Positions 9,260 to 17,279 of a stretch of DNA of 64,000 nucleotides are shown piece by piece. Under the pieces are notes generated by a model, which made no database searches, had not been told where the DNA came from, and saw only the letters and a program-made list of their open reading frames with translations. Each line of letters starts with the position of its first letter. Position 1 is the first letter of the stretch. This DNA comes from Leptospira wolbachii serovar Codice str. CDC (GTDB taxonomy: Bacteria; Spirochaetota; Leptospiria; Leptospirales; Leptospiraceae): assembly GCF_000332515.2 (NCBI RefSeq), contig NZ_AOGZ02000013.1:256001-320000 (forward strand), read 5' to 3'. The translations under genes and the position numbers were made by a program.

Positions 9260-9324
9260 TTGGAAAACTATCAAAAGACACGAATTTTTTGGCAAGCCAA
9301 ATAGTTAACTAAATGGATAACTAT
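9248..9324. promoter_or_regulatory. Inverted repeat over the GST start region
   Basis: ATAGTTATCCATTT (9248-9261) and AAATGGATAACTAT (9311-9324) are a perfect 14-bp inverted repeat, and the first arm covers the GST start codon. The right arm also makes a shorter dyad, ATAGTTA (9301-9307) with TAACTAT (9318-9324), of the type bound by HxlR/MarR-family dimers. No such regulator gene is adjacent. An operator is inferred. Confidence 0.5.
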
Positions 9325-9509
9325 TTTTCAAAAATCAAGTCGATGGAAAAAGGAAACACGCCCACTTTTCTTTGGTTTGGGCCTAGTTTTCATAAAAAAG
9401 AAAAATGAAAGCTAGTAAATTCGAAACATGACATTTGAGATAGGTCCATTCCTGCACTTATGACATCCAGGACATGGTAAGAAACCGGCGAGCATGTTAC
9501 CTTGGGTGT

Positions 9510-10472
9510 ATGAAAACAACCAATCCATCAATTCGACATTGGAAGGGACTTCGCCAAGGCGCCATTCAGTTTGTTCGTTGGAACCTTCCTGTTTTACTCA
9601 TCACGGGACTGACTCTATTCCTTTTACAATGTGTAGGAAAGTCTTCGGAGGCGGAGACACATTTGGTTCCCATCCTGCTTGCTACAGAATCCAACGCGAC
9701 TTCCCAACTAGGAGGCAACCAAGGTGGATCGGTGGGAGCAGAGTCTCCCATTGCAGTAGACGATCTACCGACAGGTATTCCGCTTCTCAATGAGATTACT
9801 TACATCACAAATGATGCCAATCCAGCAGATGATCCCTATTCTACAAAAGGTCTCTTACAATTTCAAAAAACGAGTGTTAGTTTCCAAAAACCAGTTCCAG
9901 CGAATACGGAGGTATCTCTCTACTTCGGGAAAAAAAATATGGAACTCCAACCTGATGGGACAGTCACGAATGCATTGGAATTCCTCAAACGTACCGCTGC
10001 CAACTACTCTGGTTATACTTATCTGACAGAAGCAGATAAAAAAATCAAAGTGATTGTTGTAGCAAAAAATGAATTTGGAATTTCCACAAAACAACTAACA
10101 ATCGGGCATCCAAGAAAATGCAAGAATGCAATAAAGGTTTCTGGGACTGTTGGCGATTGTACTGACCATTGTTTTGATATAACTAAAATTGGTGATACAG
10201 TGGAGATTACTGCTAAATACAACCTTCCCGTTGATGGTATCTCCTTACACTTAGACATAGTCGGACTAAGTCCGAGAAATTTAACAGAGACCATTGCCCC
10301 AGCTGTTGATTTAGAGATTCCTATTCCTAAGGCTGGACTCCACACAGTCAATACTAGTTTCAACATACATGGTAAAGAATTCCTCTGTACGAAGGTTCAA
10401 TCTTTACTCTTAATGGATCAACCCTTACGATCTGCACTCTTACAAGAGTATCTAAATATTCCAAATGATTGA
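9510..10472 (+). CDS. Hypothetical lipoprotein
   Basis: A 320-residue protein with a long basic n-region, a hydrophobic stretch (LPVLLITGLTLFLLQC) and a probable lipidated Cys41, so a surface or periplasmic lipoprotein. After a low-complexity Gly/Ser/Asn stretch the body is beta-rich (SVSFQKPVPANTEVSLYFGK), possibly an Ig-like fold, with two closely spaced Cys pairs later. I recognise no domain. An in-frame ATG at 9474 has its ribosome site too close, so 9510 is preferred. It overlaps the next gene by eight bases. Confidence 0.7.
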   Translation: MKTTNPSIRHWKGLRQGAIQFVRWNLPVLLITGLTLFLLQCVGKSSEAETHLVPILLATESNATSQLGGNQGGSVGAESPIAVDDLPTGIPLLNEITYITNDANPADDPYSTKGLLQFQKTSVSFQKPVPANTEVSLYFGKKNMELQPDGTVTNALEFLKRTAANYSGYTYLTEADKKIKVIVVAKNEFGISTKQLTIGHPRKCKNAIKVSGTVGDCTDHCFDITKIGDTVEITAKYNLPVDGISLHLDIVGLSPRNLTETIAPAVDLEIPIPKAGLHTVNTSFNIHGKEFLCTKVQSLLLMDQPLRSALLQEYLNIPND

Positions 10473-11511
10473 GACAGATCTTAATAAATCCAGGTTTGTT
10501 TATTTGACAAAACTGCCAAATAACTTATCTGGATTCTTTACTAAACAGAAAGGCAAATTTCACTTTTCTATTTCTATGATTCATCTTTACTTTGTTTTTC
10601 TTTTTTCAACAGGATTCCTAACTAACTGCAGTTCCACCCCACTGGAAAACGTATGCGATGTAAGTTCCGAATCTTTTTCCAAAACTATATTAGCAAAACT
10701 AATCTTAGGTGACACAAGCCATAATTGTGTTTCTATGAATATATCAATTTCAATAAGTTTCACCGTTGGTGGAAAAATTTCCGGGCTTACTGGATCTGGA
10801 TTGACATTGATTTTAAATCAAAAAGAAACACTCGCGATTCCCCCAGGAAGCAGAGAGTTTACTTTTCCAATCCAAATTCCTATTGGCTCTAACTACGAAG
10901 TAAATTTTGCGACTCAAGCTGAGGGTAACTTCTGTGAGTTGAAAAACGCCACAGGAAAGGTTACCAATAGGAATATACAAGATATAGAAATTAATTGTAT
11001 GGCTTCCTGTATAAAATGTATTATATTTATAACCCAGAATGGCTACCCGGCTAATATTGGCAAAGCATCTAACTTTGATTCCAGTTGCCAGTCAGATCCA
11101 AACTACCCTGGCTCTGGTAATTTCAAAGCTATGGTCGTCGACGGAATATCACGAAGAGCAAGTATAACACCAAATATGGGGGACGGTCAGATCGATTGGG
11201 TTTTTAAAGCAAACCAGGCTTACATACGGCCAACCGGAATTCCTATAGAAACATCCAATGCCAATGGATTATTTACCACAACAATTTCTACACCAATTAC
11301 AACAACTAGCTCTGACCATTGGACAGGACTCGAATCAGATTGGACAACATTTTACAATGGAACTAGAGCTTGTTTGAAGTGGACTACAAATTCCTCTAGC
11401 GAATTGGGAGTCGTAGGAGATGCTTATACTCAAGATATATTGACACTCACAGCAGGCAAAGGACTGCAACAATGTTCCATCAATCGCGAGTTAGTTTGTG
11501 TTGAACAGTAA
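10465..11511 (+). CDS. DUF1554 lipoprotein
   Basis: A 348-residue lipoprotein. An internal ATG at 10576 would give an 18-residue signal ending GFLTNC, so that may be the true start; the listed ATG overlaps the stop of the gene before. The middle has a Leptospira-type beta repeat (FTVGGKISGLTGSGLTLILN, closing in INC). The C-terminal half is the DUF1554 domain: IIFITQNGYPANIG, NFKAMVVDG, ...RRAS, WTGLESDW, and the closing CVEQ. DUF1554 is a Leptospira-enriched, cysteine-bonded surface domain of unknown role. Confidence 0.88.
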   Translation: MIETDLNKSRFVYLTKLPNNLSGFFTKQKGKFHFSISMIHLYFVFLFSTGFLTNCSSTPLENVCDVSSESFSKTILAKLILGDTSHNCVSMNISISISFTVGGKISGLTGSGLTLILNQKETLAIPPGSREFTFPIQIPIGSNYEVNFATQAEGNFCELKNATGKVTNRNIQDIEINCMASCIKCIIFITQNGYPANIGKASNFDSSCQSDPNYPGSGNFKAMVVDGISRRASITPNMGDGQIDWVFKANQAYIRPTGIPIETSNANGLFTTTISTPITTTSSDHWTGLESDWTTFYNGTRACLKWTTNSSSELGVVGDAYTQDILTLTAGKGLQQCSINRELVCVEQ

Positions 11512-11539
11512 ACGAAGTTTAAATATAGCAGACTGATAT

Positions 11540-12643
11540 TTATTTACCAGAATTGCCTTCTATTATCTTATGTTTAGATAAAAATACTGTCAATCTTTGC
11601 AATTGGTCTTTTGATGTTGAGTTGGATTCAGGTAGTACTTTTGCATAGATATTCTTCAAATGATTCCGTAATGTTCCATCCGAAACATTGAGAATCAAGC
11701 GAATGAACGAACGACTGTGACCTTCTGCAATCAACTCACAAATTCTAAGTTCTTGTTTTGATAAAGAAAAATCCCCAAGAGATAAAGAAAACGAAAGATT
11801 TGGTTTATTTTCTTTCAATGTTGTTTTCAATAAATAGGCAAAAAATAAAAGACCAACAAAAGTTGTTACAATGGATGTGACAAATTCCTTGAAGGGAAAA
11901 ATCGGAAGAATTCCTAAAAATAAAATTCCAACAAATAAACCAACAGCAAGCGATATCAAAATCGAAGCAAATAAACTATATAAGCTCGGCCTAGAGGTAT
12001 TATAGCGATTCAAATAAATAGAGAGTAACACAGAGAGAGTGGCATCCACTATTGGATGAAAAGGAGGAAAATCAAATCCATACATCGGCAAAAAATTGGA
12101 AAAAAGACCGAACCACCAAACGCATAAGGCAATGATAAATGTCTTACGATCAAAAAAAGGAATCCATTCCTGCGGAGATAGGACAAAATACAAAGACACC
12201 GCAATGGCGAAAAAATGGACAGATCCTCCAAGAATCCCACCAAATACGGTAAGTAATGGAGCCATTCCAAAAGAAAGTAACGAAAATCCATAAACAAAAT
12301 TCTTTGGTATCGACGAACAAAGTAAATCGATGACTAAAGCATAAATGGCAATGATTATAGTAGCTTTATTGAATAACTTCCGGCCAGTACAAAAAGCACA
12401 CAAAGCAACAAGCACAGGTGCCAAAAGAAAAAACGAATGGCATTGGAAAATCCAGAAAGCCAAACCCATAGTTTCATCCGGTGCAATGCAAAGCGCAGCG
12501 GTTGCTGCATTCTGAATTCCAATAGTGAAATAAAAAACGCTGAGTAACCGATGAAAACGATGGTCACGCGTTATATTTTCGATAAAACAGCTAACGTTTG
12601 CCAAAGAAGCAAACAGAGGCACCAAAAAGAATATATTGGTCAA
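11540..12643 (-). CDS. Membrane-anchored LuxR-type transcriptional regulator
   Basis: A 367-residue one-component regulator. About eight hydrophobic segments fill residues 1-270. A C-terminal LuxR/GerE helix-turn-helix follows (LSKQELRICELIAEGHSRSF..VSDGTLRNHLKNIYAKV). The DNA-binding domain must therefore act from the membrane. Translation appears to start at TTG 12643 with AGAAGGAT upstream. The signal sensed is unknown. It is the last gene of a minus-strand series with proline dehydrogenase 110 bp upstream and could share its transcript. Confidence 0.85.
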   Translation of the reverse strand: MTNIFFLVPLFASLANVSCFIENITRDHRFHRLLSVFYFTIGIQNAATAALCIAPDETMGLAFWIFQCHSFFLLAPVLVALCAFCTGRKLFNKATIIIAIYALVIDLLCSSIPKNFVYGFSLLSFGMAPLLTVFGGILGGSVHFFAIAVSLYFVLSPQEWIPFFDRKTFIIALCVWWFGLFSNFLPMYGFDFPPFHPIVDATLSVLLSIYLNRYNTSRPSLYSLFASILISLAVGLFVGILFLGILPIFPFKEFVTSIVTTFVGLLFFAYLLKTTLKENKPNLSFSLSLGDFSLSKQELRICELIAEGHSRSFIRLILNVSDGTLRNHLKNIYAKVLPESNSTSKDQLQRLTVFLSKHKIIEGNSGK

Positions 12644-12753
12644 AAGAGTTTCATCCTTCTATACAAAGAGAACAACTACCTAAGATTATTTTCCATTCAA
12701 TTTTGAAATTTCCATATAAGAATTGATGAAAATACTACAATTGTTTGGCGGAT

Positions 12754-13695
12754 TTATGAGGATACTATATCATCCAAAGCTCGGAAGATATTTAAGGGAT
12801 ATTCAGCAATTCGATTGCAAAGATAAAGATACCATTCTTTTCCATAAACAAAATATAATTTAGAAGGGTGACCCTCTGCTAGAAGAGCGGCTAACTGTTC
12901 AGTCTGAATTCCATATAAACTTTCAAATTCATAGGAATTGGGGGTTGGTTTGTATCTTTCAATTATTGCTTTTGTTTCTTGTTGAATTCTATGGTGGTGT
13001 GTGGCAATGGAACACTTATGGTTTTGGGATATCAGTTGCTCAACATAATCCAAGTAAACTGTATCTAATTCTTCTCCCCGAGAGATTGAGTGACCTGGCG
13101 GAGTTTCAAATGCACCTTTTACTATACGGATCCTTCCTTTGTCTAAAATGAGATCCTGAAAGTCTTCTTTTGACCTATACAAATAAGCCTGCAATGTGAT
13201 GCCTAGATTATCATAAACTTTACGAGTTTGTTTATAAACATCGAGGATCGCATCTGTTTTTTCAGTATCTTCGGCACTTACGATCACTTCTATTTCCGCA
13301 GTCTTTGCTTCTTTACAGATTTTTTCTAAATTATCCCGACAAAAATCTTTCGAAAGTGTTAACCCGATATGAGATAAATCCAAAGAAATCGTAGAATGAA
13401 GATTTCGATTTTTAATTTCTTTCGCTATTCTGAAGAATTCATTAGTAACATCATTCGCTTCCTGGATTGTCTTTGTACTTTCTCCCATGAACTCAATCGA
13501 GCATTTAAAACCTGTTTGGTTCCCAACGATTACTTTTGGGATTGTTTCTTCTAATGTATCACCACCGATAAATCGATCGGCTGCTTTCTTCATAGTTTTA
13601 AAAAGAGTTTCGTTATTTAAAATAAAGTCTTTTGCATCAATACTCAATGCAGCTTTTCTTAGAGCTTTCGATCCTAATTGTAATAATTCATCCAT
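12754..13695 (-). CDS. Proline dehydrogenase (monofunctional)
   Basis: A 313-residue FAD-dependent TIM-barrel proline dehydrogenase, which oxidises L-proline to pyrroline-5-carboxylate and passes electrons to the quinone pool. Family signatures are LQAYLYRSKEDF, IRIVKGAFETP, CSIATHHH, FESLYGIQ, and the closing WYLYLCNRIAEYP, which carries the substrate-binding Arg. There is no fused P5C dehydrogenase as in PutA. The CWC-protein gene lies 36 bp upstream on the same strand behind a cobalamin riboswitch, so this enzyme may come under B12 control. Confidence 0.9.
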   Translation of the reverse strand: MDELLQLGSKALRKAALSIDAKDFILNNETLFKTMKKAADRFIGGDTLEETIPKVIVGNQTGFKCSIEFMGESTKTIQEANDVTNEFFRIAKEIKNRNLHSTISLDLSHIGLTLSKDFCRDNLEKICKEAKTAEIEVIVSAEDTEKTDAILDVYKQTRKVYDNLGITLQAYLYRSKEDFQDLILDKGRIRIVKGAFETPPGHSISRGEELDTVYLDYVEQLISQNHKCSIATHHHRIQQETKAIIERYKPTPNSYEFESLYGIQTEQLAALLAEGHPSKLYFVYGKEWYLYLCNRIAEYPLNIFRALDDIVSS

Positions 13696-13731
13696 CAGTT
13701 TCTATTTTAAATTCCTCTCCATTTTTACGAT

Positions 13732-14007
13732 TTAAAAACTCCAAGTGAGTGCTTTGTATGATTTTGTAATTCGATATTCAAAGGCCAACTTTTCCATACA
13801 TTGGTAACAAAGACAATCGGCAAATTGTAGAGCTAAATAGTCGCGTTCTTCCAAAGAAAGGGTGACTTTGGTGCATTGGCAAAGACTAATAGATCCAACT
13901 TTACATTCAAAAATTCGAGAACAATTGGGACAAATTTTCTCTTCATGTTTGGGTAAATCTTGTGTTGTGTCAGATTTTTTTTGGTTTGGTATTTTGGATT
14001 CTTCCAA
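13732..14007 (-). CDS. Cysteine-rich CWC-family protein
   Basis: A 91-residue protein with the CWC pattern: CPNCSRIFECKVGSISLCQC in the middle, then CLCYQC near the C-terminus, eight cysteines in all. A small metal-binding (zinc or Fe-S) knuckle is likely; its biochemical role is unknown. Translation starts at TTG 14007, confirmed by a strong AAGGAG seven bases upstream. That ribosome site lies in the loop of a 6-bp hairpin that ends right at the start codon, and a cobalamin riboswitch lies further upstream. Proline dehydrogenase follows 36 bp downstream. Confidence 0.85.
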   Translation of the reverse strand: MEESKIPNQKKSDTTQDLPKHEEKICPNCSRIFECKVGSISLCQCTKVTLSLEERDYLALQFADCLCYQCMEKLAFEYRITKSYKALTWSF

Positions 14008-14025
14008 GGTTTATCTCCTTAAACC
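14008..14025 (-). promoter_or_regulatory. Hairpin holding the CWC ribosome-binding site in its loop
   Basis: On the minus strand GGTTTA-AGGAGA-TAAACC is a perfect 6-bp stem with the Shine-Dalgarno bases in the loop, ending at the TTG start codon. It could be the translation-control part of the upstream riboswitch, or simply display the site. Inference from sequence only. Confidence 0.5.
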
Positions 14026-14114
14026 CGAAATCACAGAATCTCTGTTTGGTGGAGGTTTTCGTCATTCCGGTATCATTTGTCCGGGGCCCTTTCGAAAAAT
14101 CTAAGAACGAATGA

Positions 14115-14255
14115 TCGTTTACGGGCGATTCATTTGTGGGAAGATCCGACTTTTCCATTAAAAAGTAATGGAATTTACGGTTGCACCGTCAGCTGAGGAA
14201 TTTCACCTCATTCCTCCCGGAATGTATTCTATACAAACGATAGAGACCGTTTCTG
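14115..14255 (-). ncRNA. Cobalamin (AdoCbl-type) riboswitch, probable
   Basis: Read on the minus strand, the segment follows the B12 riboswitch core in order. CGGTCTCTAT leads into a small hairpin (TCTAT-7-ATAGA), then GGGAGGAATGAGGTGAAA, then the stem GAGG...CCTC. GCTGACGGTGCAACCGTAA follows, very close to the E. coli btuB element, and then AAAGTCGGATCTTCCC, equivalent to the conserved AAGCCCGAAGACCTGCC. Boundaries are approximate. The element starts about 70 bp past the eutC stop and precedes the CWC/proline dehydrogenase genes. B12 binding would normally lower expression. Confidence 0.75.
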
Positions 14256-14327
14256 TCAATCTTCTGTTCGTTATGGTTTCTTGTTTTTTAATCTTACCTA
14301 ACTAAAAAATAAAAATTATACAATTCC

Positions 14328-15104
14328 TTAATCGCTAAGGGAAGGAAGGTCTTTCGATTTTAATAGAAACTCCGGAGGCATTTCATCTTTCAAATCTACA
14401 CCCGAAAGTTTTCTCCGAATCGATTCCAGGACAAGATACATGGTTTTCGCTACGGCACTTTCAAAACCAAATCCACCAGGACGAACATTCGAAATACAAT
14501 TTCGACTTTCATCTGTTTTACCAACTTGCGGACGATAGGTGATATAAACTCCCAAACTATCAGCAGAAGATAATCCCGGCCTCTCTCCAATCACGATAAT
14601 TGAAATTTTAGAATTCAAAACCTCTCCGATTTCATCTCCAATGGCAACCCTTCCCCATTTAGAAAGGACCAGGGGGCCAAGGCGTAGGCCAGTTTTGTCT
14701 ACAGCATCCAAAAGAATTTTATAAAAGGGAATCAAATTCTCATCAATTGCTTTTGCAGAAAGACCATCCACACCAATAAGAACCAAATCATATTCACCAG
14801 CGAATGGTTGTAACTTGGTAATAGATTCAGAGGACAACCTTCGCCCCAAATCGGGCCGCAATAAATACTCTTCTTTGGAATGCGCTTTACTTTCCACAAA
14901 GATACTGGGATTTTTTTTTGGTTTTCCTAGAGTTTCCAAATCCTCGAGTAACTTAAAAAAATTCGGACTCAATAATACAGCGTCTTTGGCTCTGGCATGA
15001 TCCAATCGAAATTTTAACACTTCTTTGGTGGATATGGAACCTCCAAACCGGTGGAGACCGATCCGCGCATTACTAAATTGTTTCCATTCTTCTAAAAAAG
15101 CCAT
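14328..15104 (-). CDS. eutC: Ethanolamine ammonia-lyase small subunit
   Basis: A 258-residue EutC, the small subunit of the adenosylcobalamin-dependent ethanolamine ammonia-lyase, which splits ethanolamine into acetaldehyde and ammonia. Signatures are ARIGLHRFGGSISTKEVLKF, LDHARAKDAV, LVLIGVDGLSAKAI, VIGERPGLSSADSLGVYITY and the late NCISNVRPGG. The length fits the family. It starts seven bases after eutB, so they are an operon. No microcompartment, reactivase (EutA) or aldehyde dehydrogenase genes are in the window. Confidence 0.95.
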   Translation of the reverse strand: MAFLEEWKQFSNARIGLHRFGGSISTKEVLKFRLDHARAKDAVLLSPNFFKLLEDLETLGKPKKNPSIFVESKAHSKEEYLLRPDLGRRLSSESITKLQPFAGEYDLVLIGVDGLSAKAIDENLIPFYKILLDAVDKTGLRLGPLVLSKWGRVAIGDEIGEVLNSKISIIVIGERPGLSSADSLGVYITYRPQVGKTDESRNCISNVRPGGFGFESAVAKTMYLVLESIRRKLSGVDLKDEMPPEFLLKSKDLPSLSD

Positions 15105-15111
15105 AAATCTA

Positions 15112-16494
15112 TTATCCTAATAGTTCTTCGAGTAAACTCAAATGCCGATTCTCTTTTGGTAAAAATCCATTTTGATTTGAAAAAATCCCTCTATCGAGTA
15201 ACCACCGTTCAAACTCAGGTGCAGGTTTTAGTCCGAGAACTTGCCGAAGGTACAAAGCATCATGGAAGGATGTACTTTGATAAGACAACATAACATCATC
15301 TGCTCCGGGAATTCCCATAATATACGTACAACCTGCAACACCTAACAGTGTCAATAATGTATCCATATCATCTTGATCTGCATCTGCATGGTTTGTATAA
15401 CAAACATCCACTCCCATAGGAAGACCAAGTAACTTTCCACAAAAATGGTCTTCTAAACCAGCTCGAATGATTTGTTTTCCATTGTATAAATATTCCGGAC
15501 CAATAAATCCAACAACAGTGTTGACTAGGAGTGGAGAAAACTCTCGTGCCACCGCATAGGCTCTTACCTCTAACGTCTGTTGGTCGATCCCATGATCTGC
15601 ACCGGCGGATAAAGCACTGCCCTGCCCGGTTTCGAAGTACATTACATTATCTCCCACATTTCCTCGTCCCAACTCAAGAGCCATTTGTCTTGCTTCCTTC
15701 AAAATAGAAAGACTTACGCCAAAACTTTTGTTTAAGTCTTCGGTTCCGCCAATGGACTGGAAAACCAAATCCAAAGGGGCACCACGTTTCATTACTTCCA
15801 TGGAAGTGGTTACATGAGATAAAATACAAGACTGGGTAGGAATGGAGTACTTTTGGATTAGATTGTCCAACATTTCGAGAAGGGCAATGGAGGTGGGAAT
15901 GTTATCCGTTGCCGGATTGATACCAATCACTGCATCTCCACTTCCTAGAAGAAGACCATCCAAAAGACTTGCCGCAATGCCCTTCGGATCATCGGTGGGA
16001 TGATTTGGTTGTAACCGGACGGAAAGACGACCAGATAAACCTAGAGTGTTTCTAAATTTGGTGATGACAGTTATTTTTTTACCAACTAAAATTAAATCTT
16101 GGTTGGACATAAGTTTGGATACAGCTGCTGCCATCTCAGGAGTGACCCCCCATCGAATGGAAGCAAGCACCTCGGCATTAGTTGTCTCAGCTAACAAAAA
16201 ATCTCGAAAACCTCCCACAGTAAGGTGGGAAATCGAACCAAATGCTTCTTTATTATGTGAATCAAAGATTAAACGAGTCACCTCATCTTTGTTTGCTGGA
16301 ATTAGCTCTACGTTTAAAAATTCGGAAAGATATACATCGGCAAGGGCCATTTGTGCGGCCACTCTTTCTTCTTGGCATGTCGCAGAGATTCCTGCAAGGA
16401 CATCACCCGATCTATGAGGACTGGCCTTTGCCAAAAGGTCTTTTAATTCAGGAAAATGGTAGGTTTTGGCACTGAGGATAGTTTTGTAACCCAT
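15112..16494 (-). CDS. eutB: Ethanolamine ammonia-lyase large subunit
   Basis: A 460-residue EutB, the catalytic TIM-barrel subunit that binds adenosylcobalamin with EutC. Typical segments are SPHRSGDVLAGISA near the N-terminus, RLQPNHPTDDP, GDAVIGINPATDN, FETGQGSALSAGADHG, DVCYTNHADADQDDMD and MGIPGADDVML, and the length fits the family. A strong 10-bp-arm dyad stands eight bases before its ATG and covers the only weak ribosome-site-like bases, so expression is probably controlled there. Free use of ethanolamine as a nitrogen or carbon source is inferred. Confidence 0.97.
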   Translation of the reverse strand: MGYKTILSAKTYHFPELKDLLAKASPHRSGDVLAGISATCQEERVAAQMALADVYLSEFLNVELIPANKDEVTRLIFDSHNKEAFGSISHLTVGGFRDFLLAETTNAEVLASIRWGVTPEMAAAVSKLMSNQDLILVGKKITVITKFRNTLGLSGRLSVRLQPNHPTDDPKGIAASLLDGLLLGSGDAVIGINPATDNIPTSIALLEMLDNLIQKYSIPTQSCILSHVTTSMEVMKRGAPLDLVFQSIGGTEDLNKSFGVSLSILKEARQMALELGRGNVGDNVMYFETGQGSALSAGADHGIDQQTLEVRAYAVAREFSPLLVNTVVGFIGPEYLYNGKQIIRAGLEDHFCGKLLGLPMGVDVCYTNHADADQDDMDTLLTLLGVAGCTYIMGIPGADDVMLSYQSTSFHDALYLRQVLGLKPAPEFERWLLDRGIFSNQNGFLPKENRHLSLLEELLG

Positions 16495-16501
16495 GGGTAG
16501 A

Positions 16502-16532
16502 TTCTATCCGATTTCGCTGCTTTCGGATAGAA
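16502..16532 (-). promoter_or_regulatory. Dyad in the eutB leader
   Basis: TTCTATCCGA (16502-16511) and TCGGATAGAA (16523-16532) form a perfect 10-bp inverted repeat with an 11-base spacer, eight bases upstream of the eutB ATG. It could be an mRNA hairpin that hides the start region or an operator. It does not look like a terminator, because no T-run follows. Confidence 0.55.
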
Positions 16533-16655
16533 CTTTTCATTAGGCTTTTCGGCTATCGAGCAATTTTGAACTAAATGGAAAGAACAGAATCCCTTTATGC
16601 TACGTTGCAAATGCCATAAGACACCATGATAAATTTAACAAACATTTGACGAAAT

Positions 16656-16988
16656 TCAATCACCACATTTCTTTTTCTTCTGGTCTTTACATGTCTGGGT
16701 TAAAGTAAATCGAGTCAATTCGCACCCAGAGTCACTTACTTTCACAGTATAAGTCGACGGGTTGGACGGATTTTGATAAGTAGTTCTACGATCTTCTTTC
16801 ATACAAGTGGGGTATGCGGTATAAACTGCTAATTCACAAAGGGCAGCCTCTTCTTTGGCTTTGGAACAATCCTTACCTATCGAAAGACCGCAGTGGAAAC
16901 TCAATAGAGACAGAACTATCAAAACAATAATTCTAATTCTAAATAAAGATTTAGGGAAAAAAGATACGATAAAATCAATTAAAAACAA
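16656..16988 (-). CDS. Small cysteine-rich lipoprotein
   Basis: A 110-residue protein with a hydrophobic signal (IIVLIVLSLLSFHC) and a probable lipidated Cys33. The mature part has five further cysteines, an acidic/basic mix and a lysine-rich tail (CKDQKKKKCGD). No domain is recognised. It starts at TTG 16988 with GGAAGG eight bases upstream. It lies alone between eutB and the katG promoter. Confidence 0.6.
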   Translation of the reverse strand: MFLIDFIVSFFPKSLFRIRIIVLIVLSLLSFHCGLSIGKDCSKAKEEAALCELAVYTAYPTCMKEDRRTTYQNPSNPSTYTVKVSDSGCELTRFTLTQTCKDQKKKKCGD

Positions 16989-17053
16989 ACATTCACCTTC
17001 CCGAATATAAGATATATCTCATATTTTCAATTCCTATTCTCACCTAATTTAAA

Positions 17054-17079
17054 CACAACAAAACATTTGTTTTGCTGTG
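17054..17079. repeat. Hairpin-forming inverted repeat
   Basis: CACAACAAAAC and GTTTTGCTGTG pair with one mismatch around a 4-base loop (ATTT). On the plus strand AATCTTTTTT follows, so it resembles a terminator, but no plus-strand gene lies upstream. Its role is unclear. Confidence 0.4.
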
Positions 17080-17165
17080 AATCTTTTTTGCCCATTTGCT
17101 CTTTGCAAAAACCCGCCTCAGATCTGGGATTCGGATTTTTTGGCTCGCAAACGCTTCCCCTATCC

Positions 17166-17198
17166 TAAAAAAACCCAAAGCTTTACCGGCCCTTTGGG
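17166..17198 (-). terminator. Intrinsic terminator on the minus strand, without an assigned gene
   Basis: Read on the minus strand, CCCAAAG (17198-17192) pairs with CTTTGGG (17180-17174), followed by seven T (17173-17167). This is a standard Rho-independent terminator. The only thing upstream on this strand is the katG promoter region, so it implies a short transcript divergent from katG. Confidence 0.65.
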
Positions 17199-17217
17199 CC
17201 CCTTAAAAAGAATTCGA

Positions 17218-17274
17218 TTCAGTTTTTTTTTCCGTTCGCCTTGACAGAATCTCGATTTTCTGCCTCCAACAGCA
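17218..17274 (-). other. Possible micro-ORF or small-RNA region divergent from katG
   Basis: Between the PerR-like boxes and the minus-strand terminator lies about 80 bp with one short ATG frame (MLLEAENRDSVKANGKKN, 18 residues, stop at 17218). Its own ribosome site is not evident. The segment also holds the imperfect hairpin CAGAAAATCGAGATTCTG. A small RNA or leader peptide is possible; nothing proves transcription. Confidence 0.3.
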
Positions 17275-17279
17275 TAAAT

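Noticed and set aside
14231..14259. A sigma70 promoter (TTGACA-N17-TTGTAT) directly before the riboswitch core
   Set aside because: The same bases form the 5' part of the cobalamin aptamer (CGGTCT and the TCTAT/ATAGA hairpin), so a promoter further upstream is more likely.
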